A DNA stretch of 64,000 nt from NCBI RefSeq assembly GCF_027580225.2, contig NC_073355.2:23339501-23403500 (forward strand), given 5' to 3'. The position numbers and the translations under genes were made by a program. Positions 23,691 through 34,537 of the stretch are shown here, piece after piece; position 1 is the first letter of the stretch; every line of letters begins with the position of its first letter. The stretch comes from Misgurnus anguillicaudatus. Lineage: Eukaryota > Chordata > Actinopteri > Cypriniformes > Cobitidae. The notes under the pieces were generated by a model. That model saw only the letters and a list, made by a program, of their open reading frames with translations. It searched no databases and had not been told where the DNA came from.

Positions 23691-25114
23691 GTAAGTAAAC
23701 TTTACATTTTTGAAACAATATTACTGAAACATTTAGTATAATTAGTTAATATTTATTTTGTAAGAGTAGGCGTTGTGCTAAATAATGATCCTAGAAGCTA
23801 CATTTATAATATTTACCTCAGTTAAAAAATACTGCTGGTAACGTTGAAGCACTGGCGGGCTTCGTCAACCGTCAGTTATAAAAGCTCTGTTAAATACATT
23901 TTGTTCCGGGTTTTAATGAATTACGTTACAGTCCTGCTTTATTTCTTTGTCATTTTAAATTAAATTGCCAATCACAATAAGACAGCTGTGTTGTAAGGAG
24001 ACGAAATTCGAGACAGTAATTTCAGTGAAGCGCGTGGTCAAAGGAACCAGGTGAAAGACGGTGTAAGGGAAATTATACAGTATGTAAATGTTTGTCGCAG
24101 TTTTACACATATTCCATGAGTATTTTTCGCTTGTTCACGAGTGTTTTATCAGGGTTGGAGCTAAACTCCGAAGGAAAGTGGAAACTGCTGGCCACAGTAA
24201 AGAACATTCCGCCGGTCTGTATTAATGCACGATTGCAGTGCAGCGTTCGTATCCGCAACACGTCTAGATGGCATGTTTTCTGTGATGCCCACAAATAATT
24301 AATGTGATGGTAGCTGTTAAGACACTTACATTTAACATTCAAATGTTTTAAAAACCAAACGTGTTCAGGTTTTTATGTGTATTTGGTTTGTGAAGTGTAA
24401 TTTATATGCTTTTTCCTCTCCCTCACAGATAACCATGGTTAATAAATGGTCAGACACGTCACTGGCTTTTAAATATAAACCCCATTGATGCAAAAAGGTA
24501 AGGTGCTTAAAAGACCTCGTAAACCTGACTGTCACTAATGTTCATTAAAGAGAAAATAAAAGAAATCTGTGTTTTGTAGCTTTAATGATAATTCTTACTG
24601 TATGTATTTCATTTAGAATTTAGCATTAAAGACTGTAAAGTGTTTGAGGACTTAATTTAAATTCTGTATATTTCACACAAATTTTTTTATTGAACATTGT
24701 GTTTTGAAAAATACATCAATTGCAACCTCAAGTTAATGTAGACTTTAAGGAACTTGTTTGTCTGAAAGTGGATATATAAAGATTTTGTGTTTTAAGATGC
24801 TGCATGGAATGACAATGAGGTTTGGAACAGACTTGGTGAAGAACATGGAAACATCTCTAAATAAAATGGCGCCAAACATCATCAGGAGTGCAAAAGAAGG
24901 AAGTAAAAACATCTCTACGCCAATCTCAGTGGAGAGGAAACCACAGAAGGTGCTTGTTCTTTGTCCAGTGTAAAGTAGCCTTATTTGCCTTGTCAATGTA
25001 AAGGTTCTAGCACCTATAAATTGTATAAGTGAAAATATGAAAATAATGTTAGTATAAACTTTTTCCTTGCTATTGAAGAGTAAACTTGTTAATTAAGAGA
25101 CGCTGGCTGAGAAA

Positions 25115-25360
25115 GAGTTAAAGTTTACCCACAAATTAAAATTATCGTCACTTTCTTCAGCAGAACACAACAGAAGATATTTTGAAAAAGTATGGTAATC
25201 GAACAACAATGGTGCCCATTGACCTGCATTGGTTTTGTGTCCATTAAATTGAGTTGTTCGGTTACAGACATTCTTCAAAATCTTTTTTTGTGTTAGTGTT
25301 CTGCTGAAGAAAGAAAGCTGTGAACGTTTGAAATAACGAGTGAGTGAATGAGTTTTCTTT
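25115..25360. repeat. Old palindromic MITE remnant
   Basis: GTTAAAGTTTACCCACAAATTAAAA, CTTCAGCAGAACACA and the inverted TTAGTGTTCTGCTGAAGAAAG are degenerate matches to the better-preserved element at 36.7-37.1 kb. It lies in the intron between the first two pieces of the pseudogene. Confidence 0.5.
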
Positions 25361-25899
25361 TTTGAGTAAAACGTCCCTGTAATTGATATCTGTACCTAAT
25401 GTACAATAATTTGTATCTTTGTAGGTCTGGTGAGGAATGCTGCACTTCTGTTATTGCAAGCATTATTTCAAGAAAATCCCAGCTTCCTTTACTGTGTAAA
25501 TAGTGTAAGTCTTCTGTAATTTAGTTAGCATTTGAGGCACTTTATTTAAAGTAGCATTCAATGCAAATATAAAAATATTACTCTGTTTTCCCTTAAATAG
25601 CATACAGCTCCACATCAATTATTATGAGTCTTGTTGGTTCGTGAGTGTCGCTTGCCTAGTTGTCATACTTTATTTGTGTTATTATGGGATAATTTTAAGT
25701 CTATTTGATGGCTTCTGTTAATTGGTAAAAAGCACTTAAAAGGTGAAATGTTTGTTTTACAGGAACCCAAAGGTCCCACACCAACCATAGTGTTCAACGG
25801 CTCTCCTGATCATCTCAAATCTGAAAGTATCAACTTTATAATGGACAATGTGAACTTAATATGTGGAAGACATTGACATCACAGGCTGTGGAATGACTG

Positions 25900-26792
25900 T
25901 GTCACAGGTCGGAGAAGCGGACCGCCCCTGTCGCGGATCACGCTCCTCCTAGTTCCACCTTGAGGAGGTCCCAAAGCACCCCAATGACCAGACAAACCAG
26001 AGATAAGTAAAATATAAAAATAGAAACTTTATTTAAATTATCTAAAACTAAAGTGGGGAATGGGAAAGGGAATCTAAAAATCTCGCTTCTCGCCCTCAGG
26101 GGGAGTATTAAGGGGCCAGGGACGAAGGATTTCCACGTGACTCCACCTCGAACACCGCTACAGAGCGTATCTGGCTGGGTTGGGCACACACCGTCGCGGC
26201 GGCCCCTGATGGCATCCACAAAGGTCCAAGACCCTCCTAAGGTGAGTACGGATGACAAGGACACAGCACACATCTTCAAGAAAGCTTTGTGTATTTCCGT
26301 TTCAAGAGGTTCTTACTTGACTGTTGAACAGTGTTTCTTCTCCCTCCACAGCTCCCAGCCGTAGCAGAACTACGTATTTCAGCACCCGAACGACTAACAA
26401 CCCAGCCGGCATCTGCAGCGTATATCCAACGCGATCAAACTTCACTCTGACAATTAACTTCCTATACACAACCACGCCGTCCTTTCGCCCGGACCAGCCC
26501 CGCACTCTTTCCGCCCGCTACCTAGCGGTCGCCGGATCAGCAGAGCCTGCGGACTCTTCGGAGGCTGGTCTTCGTTGTGCTGCCCAAGGCGGAAGTTTAC
26601 TTCCAGTAACTTCTACCTTCTCTCTTTATATCCCCAACCATCGCTCGCCACGTCACTCACACAGCTGTGCCTTGTTTCAGCGAGTGCAGGGATTCCCGGG
26701 GAACCCGGAAGTGCCGGTGTCTGTACAAACTGGTCCGGGCGGAACCTCTTCACTCTCCTTTTGGTTCCGCCCCGCATAGTCACTCTGTGACA
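25900..26792. mobile_element. 893-bp TG...CA insertion, solo-LTR-like
   Basis: The unit starts TGTCACAG and ends CTGTGACA, an 8-bp perfect inverted pair, and is flanked by ACTG at 25896-25899 and 26793-26796. TG...CA ends with a 4-bp duplication are what a solo LTR leaves, and the absence of long inverted repeats agrees with this. It is much GC-richer than its surroundings. An A/T-rich stretch near 26007-26035 could be a polyadenylation region. The open frames inside have no recognisable retroviral protein. A short-TIR DNA element is the alternative. Confidence 0.7.
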
Positions 26793-26980
26793 ACTGTTTG
26801 CGTTTTTTTTCTCCTCAATGTTCAATACCCTTTTGCCATAAAGCACACAGTGACTTTAATTTATAAAATATATGCTTAAGTTTTAATACCTGTACAAAAC
26901 AAATGTACAATCAACTTGTGTAAATTGTCATTCTATTTAATAGATTGTTCATGAATTGTCTTTAAATGCATTGTGATTTC

Positions 26981-27298
26981 GGTAACACTTTACAATAAGG
27001 TTCATCAGTTAACATTAGTTAATGTATTAACCAACTTGAACAAACCATGAGCAATACATTTGTTACAGTATTTATTCATCTTTGTTAATGTTAGTTAATT
27101 CAAATTTAAGCTTTAATTGCTTGTTCATGTTAGTTCAGAGTGCATTAACTAATGTTAACAAGATTTTAATAAAGTAATTGTTGAAATTAACATTAACAAA
27201 GATTAATAAAGGCTGTATAAGTGCAGTTCATTATTAGTTCATGTTAACTAATGTAGCTAGCTAATGTTGGCTAATGAACCTTGTTGTGAAGTGTTGCC
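26981..27298. mobile_element. hAT MITE with exact 8-bp target duplication
   Basis: GTGATTTC at 26973-26980 and 27299-27306 bounds a 318-bp palindromic unit starting GGTAACACTTTACAATAAGG and ending CCTTGTTGTGAAGTGTTGCC. The interior repeats GTTAATGTTAGTTAAT-type motifs. This is a widespread fish MITE type. Confidence 0.9.
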
Positions 27299-28546
27299 GT
27301 GATTTCTTTTCATCATTTCAGACACATGTAAGTTACTAAAAATTAGTACTGCAGTACAGTATCTATGTGTAAGGGAAATAACTTGAACAAAATTTTTAAT
27401 GTATAGTGTAATTAAGAGTTTTTTTGGAGTGTTTAATACAGAGATGCAATTTATTTATTTATGTATAAACGTATGTATGTTTATTAAAAAGTGAAAATGC
27501 TTAATGGAAATAATTAAATAACTAAATGGTTGAATGTAATGAGACATTTTAAATGTAAACTAAAGTTTTGCTGTCTAATACAGAATAAAGAGATGTGATT
27601 TTAAGTAATTTTTATAGATTTATATTTCTGTATAATAAAATTAATAAATAATAAACTTTTATAATTTTCTGGATTGGTTATAATTTTTTATCAATAATAA
27701 ATTACTCATAATAATAATAATAAAGAACCTTTAATGGTTCTAAATAGAACCATCTAACTTTGATTCAAAGAACCATTTGGGGTTCTTTTTAATGAACCCA
27801 GTAAAGTGGTTCTATATTGAACCATTTGGGGGTTCCATATATGAAGCGGGTGATAGAACCATTTCTGGTTTGATATAGAACCATTTTTTTTAAGAGTGTA
27901 GTGCCTTCTGTCATTATCTACTATCATATGCCCATTTGTAAAATAAACATAACACATGCATAAATAATGCTTAAAATCTCAATAAACAGAGCATAGGAAG
28001 GATTGTGTATTTTTTTACATATACAAGCTAATGATTTCTTTTTTTAAAGTTATTATTTATTTAATGTTTAATGTATTTTAAATATTTTCACTTTATGAAA
28101 GTGTATGAGTAGTATATAACAAATTAAATACTATTACATGCTGTTTGCTTTTTGCATTTGTTTGTGAAAATACAAAAATGCTATAGAGACAAAATGCTTT
28201 ACTAAAAACACTTTAAATTGCAACCTTTCTTAGAATTCTCTTTGTCTTAGTTTTGGATGGGTTTCTTGACTGTGATATCCGAAGTGTCACTCTTGTCAGT
28301 GTGGGTTGGCGTAGGTTAGCAGTGCTGACAGGACACTGATAGTGTTACATTGATTTTATGACAATGTCTCTGGCAGTCGTTCTGTTTCTGTCTACAGTTA
28401 TAAATCTATGCAGACAGTTTTTGATAGTTAACATTCGTCAAAATTTTCGGTCTGTTTAAAGCATGAGTTGAATATGGAAGGATGGATTTGTTGTGACAGC
28501 ACAATTTCTGGCATATAACATGCTACATGACTATTTAAAACATAAC
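27299..28546. other. AT-rich DNA, no gene recognised
   Basis: Apart from the GGTTC-rich repeat end at 27723-27900 and a short ATA/TAA-rich tract before it, I see no exon, RNA gene or bounded repeat. Confidence 0.5.
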
Positions 28547-28765
28547 GGGGTTGTTTCCCGGACAGAGATTAGCTTAAACCAGGAATAGACCTTAGTTTAA
28601 TTAGGAAATAGAACTAAAAAACTAAAAAAATGCCTTACTAAAACTTTACTTGTGTGCATTTTGATGCAAAAAAGAGCACTGATGTATTTTTTTAAGATTC
28701 AGTTTAGACAGCTCTTATTTATTTTAGTCTAGGACTAGTCTAATCCCTGTTCGGGAAACCACCCC
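28547..28765. mobile_element. Palindromic MITE
   Basis: The ends GGGGTTGTTTCCCGGACAG and TGTTCGGGAAACCACCCC are inverted repeats. Inside them GATTAGCTTAAACCAGGA pairs with AGGACTAGTCTAATCC. The whole 219-bp unit is an imperfect hairpin without coding capacity. Confidence 0.85.
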
Positions 28766-28810
28766 AATATTTGATGTTTGATGTAGAAGACGTTTTTCTT
28801 TTGGTATAAG

Positions 28811-29507
28811 CAGGGTTCCCACAGGTCCTTGAAATCCTTGAAAGATTGTGAATCTGGGGGAAAAATTCAAGGCCCTGGGAATTTTTTGAAGATATACATA
28901 CATAGATACAGTTCATTCAAAGTGCTTGAATCTATTTTATGCAAGAAGTTTTCTAGGGAAAAAAATCCATATTATTCCCTGTGTAGTGTAGCACGTGCTA
29001 AACTGTTAGCTTTAAATGCTTATATCTTCTGTATGCGAATGTTGATTCATACCAAAATGCTTTTTTGCATAGTTGTGTTTGACACATGAAAACGTCTCGT
29101 GTTACGTATGTAACTGTTGTTCCCTGAGAAGGGAACGAGACACTGTGTCTTCCTTGCTATACTTCTTGCATCCCTGTAACGCCGCCTTTAGCAATATTTC
29201 AGATAGCGATATACTTCCTGTCTCCCCCGTCACCTTGTCTTTGTCGTTAAGCCTCACCATTGGTTGAATTTGATATACACATTCAAACGCACTTACCCCT
29301 GGAGGTGTCCCCAAAGTGTCACCGCAGTGATGCAGCGCGAGTTCCCTCAAAAGGGAACTGTAACAATGTATCTTAAAAGGTAACACGATGTAACCTTGCT
29401 CTCACATGAAATGTGTCCCCACATTTAGTCCTTGAATTTGAGGGTTTTGGATCTGGAAAGTACTTTAAAGGTCTTGAATTTAAAGTTAACTAAGGTGTGG
29501 AACCCTG
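28811..29507. mobile_element. MITE with CAGGGTTCCCAC ends, carrying a nested insertion
   Basis: It begins CAGGGTTCCCACAGGTCCTT and ends GGTGTGGAACCCTG, with CCTTGAAATCCTTGAA-type motifs near both ends. TATAAG lies on each side (28805-28810 and 29508-29513), a likely target duplication. Its middle is occupied by a second repeat. Confidence 0.8.
29101..29394. mobile_element. Nested repeat with GTTCCCT...AGGGAAC ends
   Basis: GTTACGTATGTAACTGTTGT and TTCCCTGAGAAGGGAACGAG mark one end, TTCCCTCAAAAGGGAACTGT with GTAACACGATGTAAC the other. It interrupts the CAGGGTTCCCAC element and is therefore younger. Confidence 0.65.
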
Positions 29508-29580
29508 TATAAGGTGAGTGCACATGTTTTCAATATGTTGTGTTTAATTTGTGTATTTTTTGATACATGTGTATGCACTG

Positions 29581-29716
29581 AGGTCCTGTAGCTCAATTTG
29601 GTAGAGCAGTGCAACAGGTCATGGGTATTTCCTGGGTATCACACATATTGATAATATATGTACCTTGTAATGCAATATAAGTCACTATTGATAAAGCATT
29701 TGTCAAATGCATTCCT
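29581..29716 (+). mobile_element. tRNA-derived SINE
   Basis: The head TCCTGTAGCTCAATTTGGTA followed by GAGCAGTG is a tRNA-like pol III A box region, and GGTCATGGGTATTTCC is a decayed B box. The tail, AATGCAATATAAGTCACTAT then TGATAAAGCATTTGTCAAATGC, matches the common HE1/DANA-type cyprinid SINE tail. It is not a functional tRNA gene. Confidence 0.8.
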
Positions 29717-30320
29717 TAACTGAGAGCATGTTTTTGGTGTGAGGTTGGTTTTCTAACTTTGTATTATTACTTCTATTCAAGTGTCATAACTGACACAATA
29801 TGGTAAAATAAAATGACAATTCCTCCTTTCAGAAGATCTTGAAAACTTTGAAAACATATTGTAGTCTATAAGCTTCTCTGACCTTCTGTATACAGTAATC
29901 TCTAAATATTTAGTGTTTTTTATTTAGCTTTTTGTGAACTGCAAAAAATCTGTTCATTTACAGCAGGTACAATGCAAATCTTTACTTTACTAATACGCTA
30001 ATATGTAAACCTTACACAATGTTGTACAATATTATATTATACCCATTGGAGTAATTCGCGCGTGTGTCTATGCGCGAGGCGGGGTTTGCCCACAGGTGTG
30101 TATGTGTGTGTGTACAGGTAAAGCTGGAGGTGTGTGGGAGTTTACAGTCTTGATAATTCAGTCGCTTTAGCACAAAGGCGAATTAAATCCAAAAAAATTT
30201 ATCCCGCTTCACGTGCGCTTTATAGAGAGGGAACATTTGCACGAAACGAACAAACGTGTTTCAGATGTTGCGATCTCAGATACGGATTTGATAGACTGAA
30301 GTTGAGATTCTCAGGAGAAA

Positions 30321-30339
30321 ATGAAGAAAACATCATCTG
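30321..30339 (+). CDS. Possible alternative first coding exon (MKKTSS), phase 1
   Basis: ATGAAGAAAACATCATCTG is followed by GTGAGT, a good donor, and ends one base into a codon. The upstream 250 bases are GC- and CpG-rich compared with their surroundings, as expected of a promoter and leader. It is the first of four short ATG exons in this window that all end in phase 1. Joined to the 41.6-kb exon it would read MKKTSSGIARSTSG. I do not recognise the gene. Confidence 0.4.
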
Positions 30340-32477
30340 GTGAGTATATGTGCTCACTTATTTGGATAATGGCGTCTGCTAAATTATTAACTATAAACGA
30401 CCGCCAAAATTTCCACTGGGCTCGTGTCAAAAGCCTGACAGGATATCTGCTTTCCTATCATAACTGTACATTTAGATCATTTACTACTCTGTCAAAGTGA
30501 AAGCAAACCTGATAAGTTTACTATCGCTGTGCCACCTTAAACCGTTTTTATATCAAGTAAGTTAGCCTTTAGGCTATTGTATGCATCATGAGTAATTGTT
30601 TTTTAACGGTTGTCAAATAATCACGTGGACCTTAGTAAGTTATCTATGAGTTTTCCCCTAATAAAAGTGAAAAAATGTAAGATAATTTTGCTAATGCATT
30701 GTACATTTTCCATCAGAAGTGCGTCAGATTTTTTATTTAGCATAGAAAAACACTTTGTGCACCATTTAATATATTATATACCAAGTGTGTTTTTAATTTT
30801 GGATGACACAAATTATGTAAATAACACAAAATGGCATTAATGTACTTTTTGAAAGTTTCTTTATCATATTCCTAAAAGTAAACCTCAGTGTTTGTATTTC
30901 TAAAAACATTTGGTGTGATCCCACCAGCTCAGTTTTGTGGCCCGTGGGGGTGTATTTTGTAATATGGCGAACACTTTTATGTGGGGTCTTTGCTTGCGAT
31001 ATGTCCTGTTTCATTGTGCAACGAGGCCCGGGGCGCTACATAAAGCCCTTCCATTGAGAAGAGCGGCATGTCTCCTTCCCTATAATCTCCACAGATGCAT
31101 AAGGCGAACTCTCTGTGTACACAATGATTTGGCAGGAATGTAGCGTTTCCCCGGGCCTGCCAAAGTCATTGTCACAGCCCAACTCCTCTCGCACACATGT
31201 TGGATCATGTAATCAGTCGGTGCTTTTTCTCCTCGCCTCCCTGGCAGCACATTCGGCTGTGTATGTGTAAAAGCTGATCTCATTGGAAGAATATCTCTCA
31301 TGTGCAACCTTGGCCTCCGCCGACTGCAAGAAGAACCTGCGAGAAGCATTCAAATGCATTCACATAATGTGTTGTCAAATTTAAGACACTTCCTTTGATT
31401 GATTAATGCATTTTACTGGATAAGCAGCAACACTTGGGTGTGCACGTATGTGTTCTGCCATGGACTCTGGGTCACGCCCTGAGATCCTGAGGTAAATCAG
31501 TAACTTACAAGACGTCAAACACCAGCACTAACAGCTCTATTCACAGATAGGTGGCATGAATCACATCAATAATTTATTAATCTAGACACATTGTGCGTTG
31601 CTTGGGTGTAACTTCTTGGACTAATCGTGTGCACCGTTTTGTCGGTGAAAAGCGACTTCTGCAAGTTGCAATGCTTTCCATGTGCTATTCTGCAAGGTTT
31701 CATGCTAAAATACGCCTCTCGTCTCGAAGTGAATCATTATGAGGGGATGAATTGAACTCTCTGTTAATCCTTTATTTTGGACGATTGCCCAACAGAGCTT
31801 ACTGAGGCAATAAAGACTCTGCACTATAACGCTTTTTTATCAGTTTCTGGCTCCTTCTCCTTCATTCCCCGCCTCCCCTTTCCTGACCTGCCCTGTCATC
31901 ACATACGGGCTGACAGGTGAGTCAGCGGCAGTGCAAACCCGCTGTGAAATTAACTCAAGGCCGGAGCGCTTTGAAATTCCTCTGTGCCCTCCAGCTTGTT
32001 GATCACAGTGATTTTCAGCGAGCGTCACGCGTTTCACATGTGCGTGATCATCTTCTTCTCTGACGGCGCTTGATCTGACACTGAAATTGACAGATGGTTT
32101 GGTTTTTCTCACCTCCTCCGTGTCTCCCTGTCTTTGTCACTCAAGACCAAGATTGTTGGCTTTCTGACTACTGAGTGTTGACACAAGAATGCGGTGGATT
32201 GATAACGGCGCTTCATCTCGCAGGGTGTGTGTAAAGATGGCACTCTTCGCAAACCCAGAGACCTCCAAACATCCCTTACATCATATACTTAAAACGCCTC
32301 AGGGACTTTCCCTGCCACTTTTGCCTTTTATCTTGCTCACTGTGGGGATTGTGAAGGGGACAATTTCTTTCCCACTCCTTGTTTTTCTAATATCTACAAA
32401 GCTGCTTTTGAACAATGTCTTAAAAATGTGAAACAAATTAAATTTGTTGAAAACATTGAGGTTTTTGGCAAAGGTGA
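30340..32477. other. Repeat-poor, relatively GC-rich non-coding block
   Basis: No transposon ends, simple repeats or splice-bounded frames are visible over about 2 kb, except a SINE-tail remnant at about 30358-30380. Such repeat-free blocks in first introns of large developmental genes often hold regulatory DNA; that is inference only. Confidence 0.4.
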
Positions 32478-32893
32478 GTGTTGTCAATGCAAAAGCTTTA
32501 TGTTGCACCCCAGGCTCCAGTGCACAAAGAAGAGTTCATAGTACAAGAACATTTATTGCCCATAAACATTTTTACTAGCCATGAAACTTTTATTAAACAG
32601 CTTAATTGTTATTGCTTTATTTTTACTAAAATATATGTTTGCTCATGTGGCAGTATTGAATTATTTAGCCAGTGGCAGCTTGTGACTGCTCATCCGAGGG
32701 GCGCAAATTCAAAATAAGTGTTCGGACTGGAGTGTCATGTGTGTTGCTCGTGTTTTCAAAATATGTGTTTGTTGCGTCATGTGAACCATGTGCATCACGT
32801 GTTTTATCAAAATAAGTGCTTGCTGCACATGTGTCAAAACCGTTTATGATAAAAGAGACGTTCACGTTTACAAAATACACGCAAGACACTCCC

Positions 32894-34008
32894 TTAAAGA
32901 CACACTATGCAGTTATTTTACCTTAATATAACAGCTTCAAAGTTATTTTGGTGGTAAACAAAGTCATAGTAAGGCGAATCATCCTCCTGTTGAAGCTCGG
33001 GGACGACGCCACTAACAAAACCAGCAATGCAAGCTTGAGAGAACCGTCCCTGACAAATCTCGCGAGAATCACGACTTGCTTTACGGCAACGACGTCACAC
33101 ATGTTAGGCTTGTTCGACTTCGTGTGGCGCTGCAAAAACCGACCGCCGGATGACGTCAAAGTACCGCGAGAATGATCCGAGACGGCACTTTGACGTCATC
33201 TGGCTGGCGGTTCTTGTAGCTCTGCATGAAGTCGATCAGGCCTATAACAACAACTGCACGCCCGAATTTGAGACGTGAGGCTAAACGATTTAAAAGTTAA
33301 GAAAGCGCGTTCGGAAGTGAGTAGGAAAAGAGAATCTGACCATGTTAGGAACCGGACAAGAGTCCCACTCGGTCAGGTCTTTACTCGTTGGCGTGAGCTA
33401 AAAGACAGCATGGATGCTGATCTGGCGATCTTGTTGATGGACTAGTAAGTAAATCTCTCATTTGTAAACTTGTTTGCGATCTATGCTGTATGTTGTTGCG
33501 CTTGCTTGTAGTATGTCATGCGATTATCATGACAACAATCAATATCTCACATAATTATCTGGACATAAATAAGCCTAGAGGTTGTAAATAGTGTAAACAT
33601 GCACAATTTGCAAACTATTATGATAAATAGCAATAATCATGTATAGTGACATTATAACGAACAATGTTATGAAATAATGCAACGTACACAATTAATTTTG
33701 TCATGGCATTTTGTAATGTTTACTTGTGATTTAGCTGCAATCATGTAAAAACTTTATAAGCTAGCAAACGCGGTACTTTATTATTATATACACTCTACAC
33801 TTGGAATAAATTTCTTACTATCCTATTACCATCATCTGTAGTTTAGTAGACTATGCAATAGCCTAATATTTGTATGAAACTGTGAAACATTACCTGGTCA
33901 TTATCTTTGGAGTACTAGAGTGGGAAATTACGACAGTTGCAAGTATTCTCCAGCGACTCTAGGGGTAGCTGTTTGACAAAAACGCCAAATTGCATAGAGT
34001 GGCTTTAA
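32894..34008. mobile_element. TTAA-flanked element nested in hAT copy A
   Basis: The ends TTAAAGACACACTATGCAG and TTGCATAGAGTGGCTTTAA are inverted repeats bounded by TTAA. The interruption falls exactly where the other hAT copies read CTCCCTTAACAGTAAACTC. The interior holds a CpG-rich palindrome with two CRE sites (33105-33245) and exon-like sequence with ATG at about 33411. Confidence 0.85.
33105..33245. repeat. CpG-rich inverted repeat with two CRE palindromes
   Basis: The left arm (TTCGACTTCGTGTGGCGCTG ... GATGACGTCAAAGTACCG) and the right arm (CGGCACTTTGACGTCATCTG ... CATGAAGTCGATC) pair imperfectly over nearly 60 bp. Each arm carries TGACGTCA. The loop contains CGCGAGAATGATCCGAG. A related block lies in the promoter of the THAP-integrase gene at about 2500-2570. 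Confidence 0.75.
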
Positions 34009-34537
34009 CAGTAAACTCTGATTACGCATGAGATTATGCGAGAATCTGGCAAATTGACGCGAGCGTCTCTTTTATCATAAACCCTTTAGACGCGTCTGCA
34101 GCAGGCACTTATTTTGACAAGACACTTGATGCACACAGGATCTCATGACGCGTAGAACACATATTTTGAGAAAAGGAACGACACACGTGACGGGCTACAA
34201 ACATGTTGTGACGAACTTCGCATTGAGTGCCCTCGAAAAAAGAAGTCACTGGCCGCCATTTAGCTGATTTTAACTTGAACATTTGCAGCATACAGCTCAC
34301 TGTCGATCTGCAACGTCATGTATTTGTCTCTATGAAATGTTCTGTCCCTTTCAATTATCGCTGACATGGAGAAAAAAGTCATTTGAAACACAATTGAGTA
34401 GATGGTACTCCAGTTTTTTTAGATACAGTGACAGTGACGGAATGATCTGGTGTCTGGAGAAAGTAAAGCTGAATGTAAAACTAATAAAACATCCCACATG
34501 ATCCGAAATGAAATAATGTTTCTTTGCATAGAGATAA

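Larger units (their letters stand above)
24797..26879 (+). pseudogene. Decayed spliced gene of unrecognised family, split by an insertion
   Basis: Three coding pieces follow each other on + with splice sites. 24797-24949 encodes a 51-residue piece ending PISVERKPQK. 25425-25504 in one frame encodes VRNAALLLLQALFQENPSFL. 25763 onward encodes EPKGPTPTIVFNGSP and runs into a stop at 25874-25876. The first two do not join in frame. After the stop another frame continues (DIDITGCGMT) up to 25899, and its expected continuation (VCVFFLLNVQYPF, stop 26877-26879) resumes at about 26793, beyond an 893-bp insertion. At least two frame breaks plus the insertion make this a pseudogene. The C-terminal pattern recalls a multicopy fish family sometimes annotated as SAMD3-like, but that is from memory and unverified. 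Confidence 0.6.
23078..27900. mobile_element. Possible composite element with GGTTC-rich inverted ends
   Basis: TACACTCTAAAAAAAAAAGG at 23078 and the inverted TTTTTTTTAAGAGTGTA ending at 27900 could be the two termini of one 4.8-kb unit. Each end carries about 150 bp of GGTTCTATATAGAACC-type subrepeats (23078-23222 and 27723-27900). TA at each outer edge would fit a TA target. Alternatively they are two separate, each one-sided, copies of a MITE family. The enclosed DNA contains a promoter-like exon, a decayed gene and two later insertions. Confidence 0.4.
32670..34257. mobile_element. hAT-type element copy A with a nested TTAA element
   Basis: It starts CAGTGGCAGCTTGTGACT and ends AAGTCACTGGCCGCC. 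ATTTAGC occurs just before it (ending at 32669) and just after it (34258-34264), a likely target duplication with a few terminal bases lost. Inside are the hallmark motifs TTTATGATAAAAGAGACG and its inverted partner GCGTCTCTTTTATCATAAAC. It belongs to the same family as the copies at 50.7, 62.3 and 62.9 kb. Confidence 0.8.

Noticed and set aside
26324..26779. A 151-codon frame in the GC-rich insertion
   Set aside because: It lies wholly within the 893-bp insertion, overlaps frames on both strands and has no recognisable domain. GC-rich composition explains its length.
29581..29716. A tRNA gene
   Set aside because: The head resembles a tRNA, but there is no complete cloverleaf and it is followed by a SINE tail.
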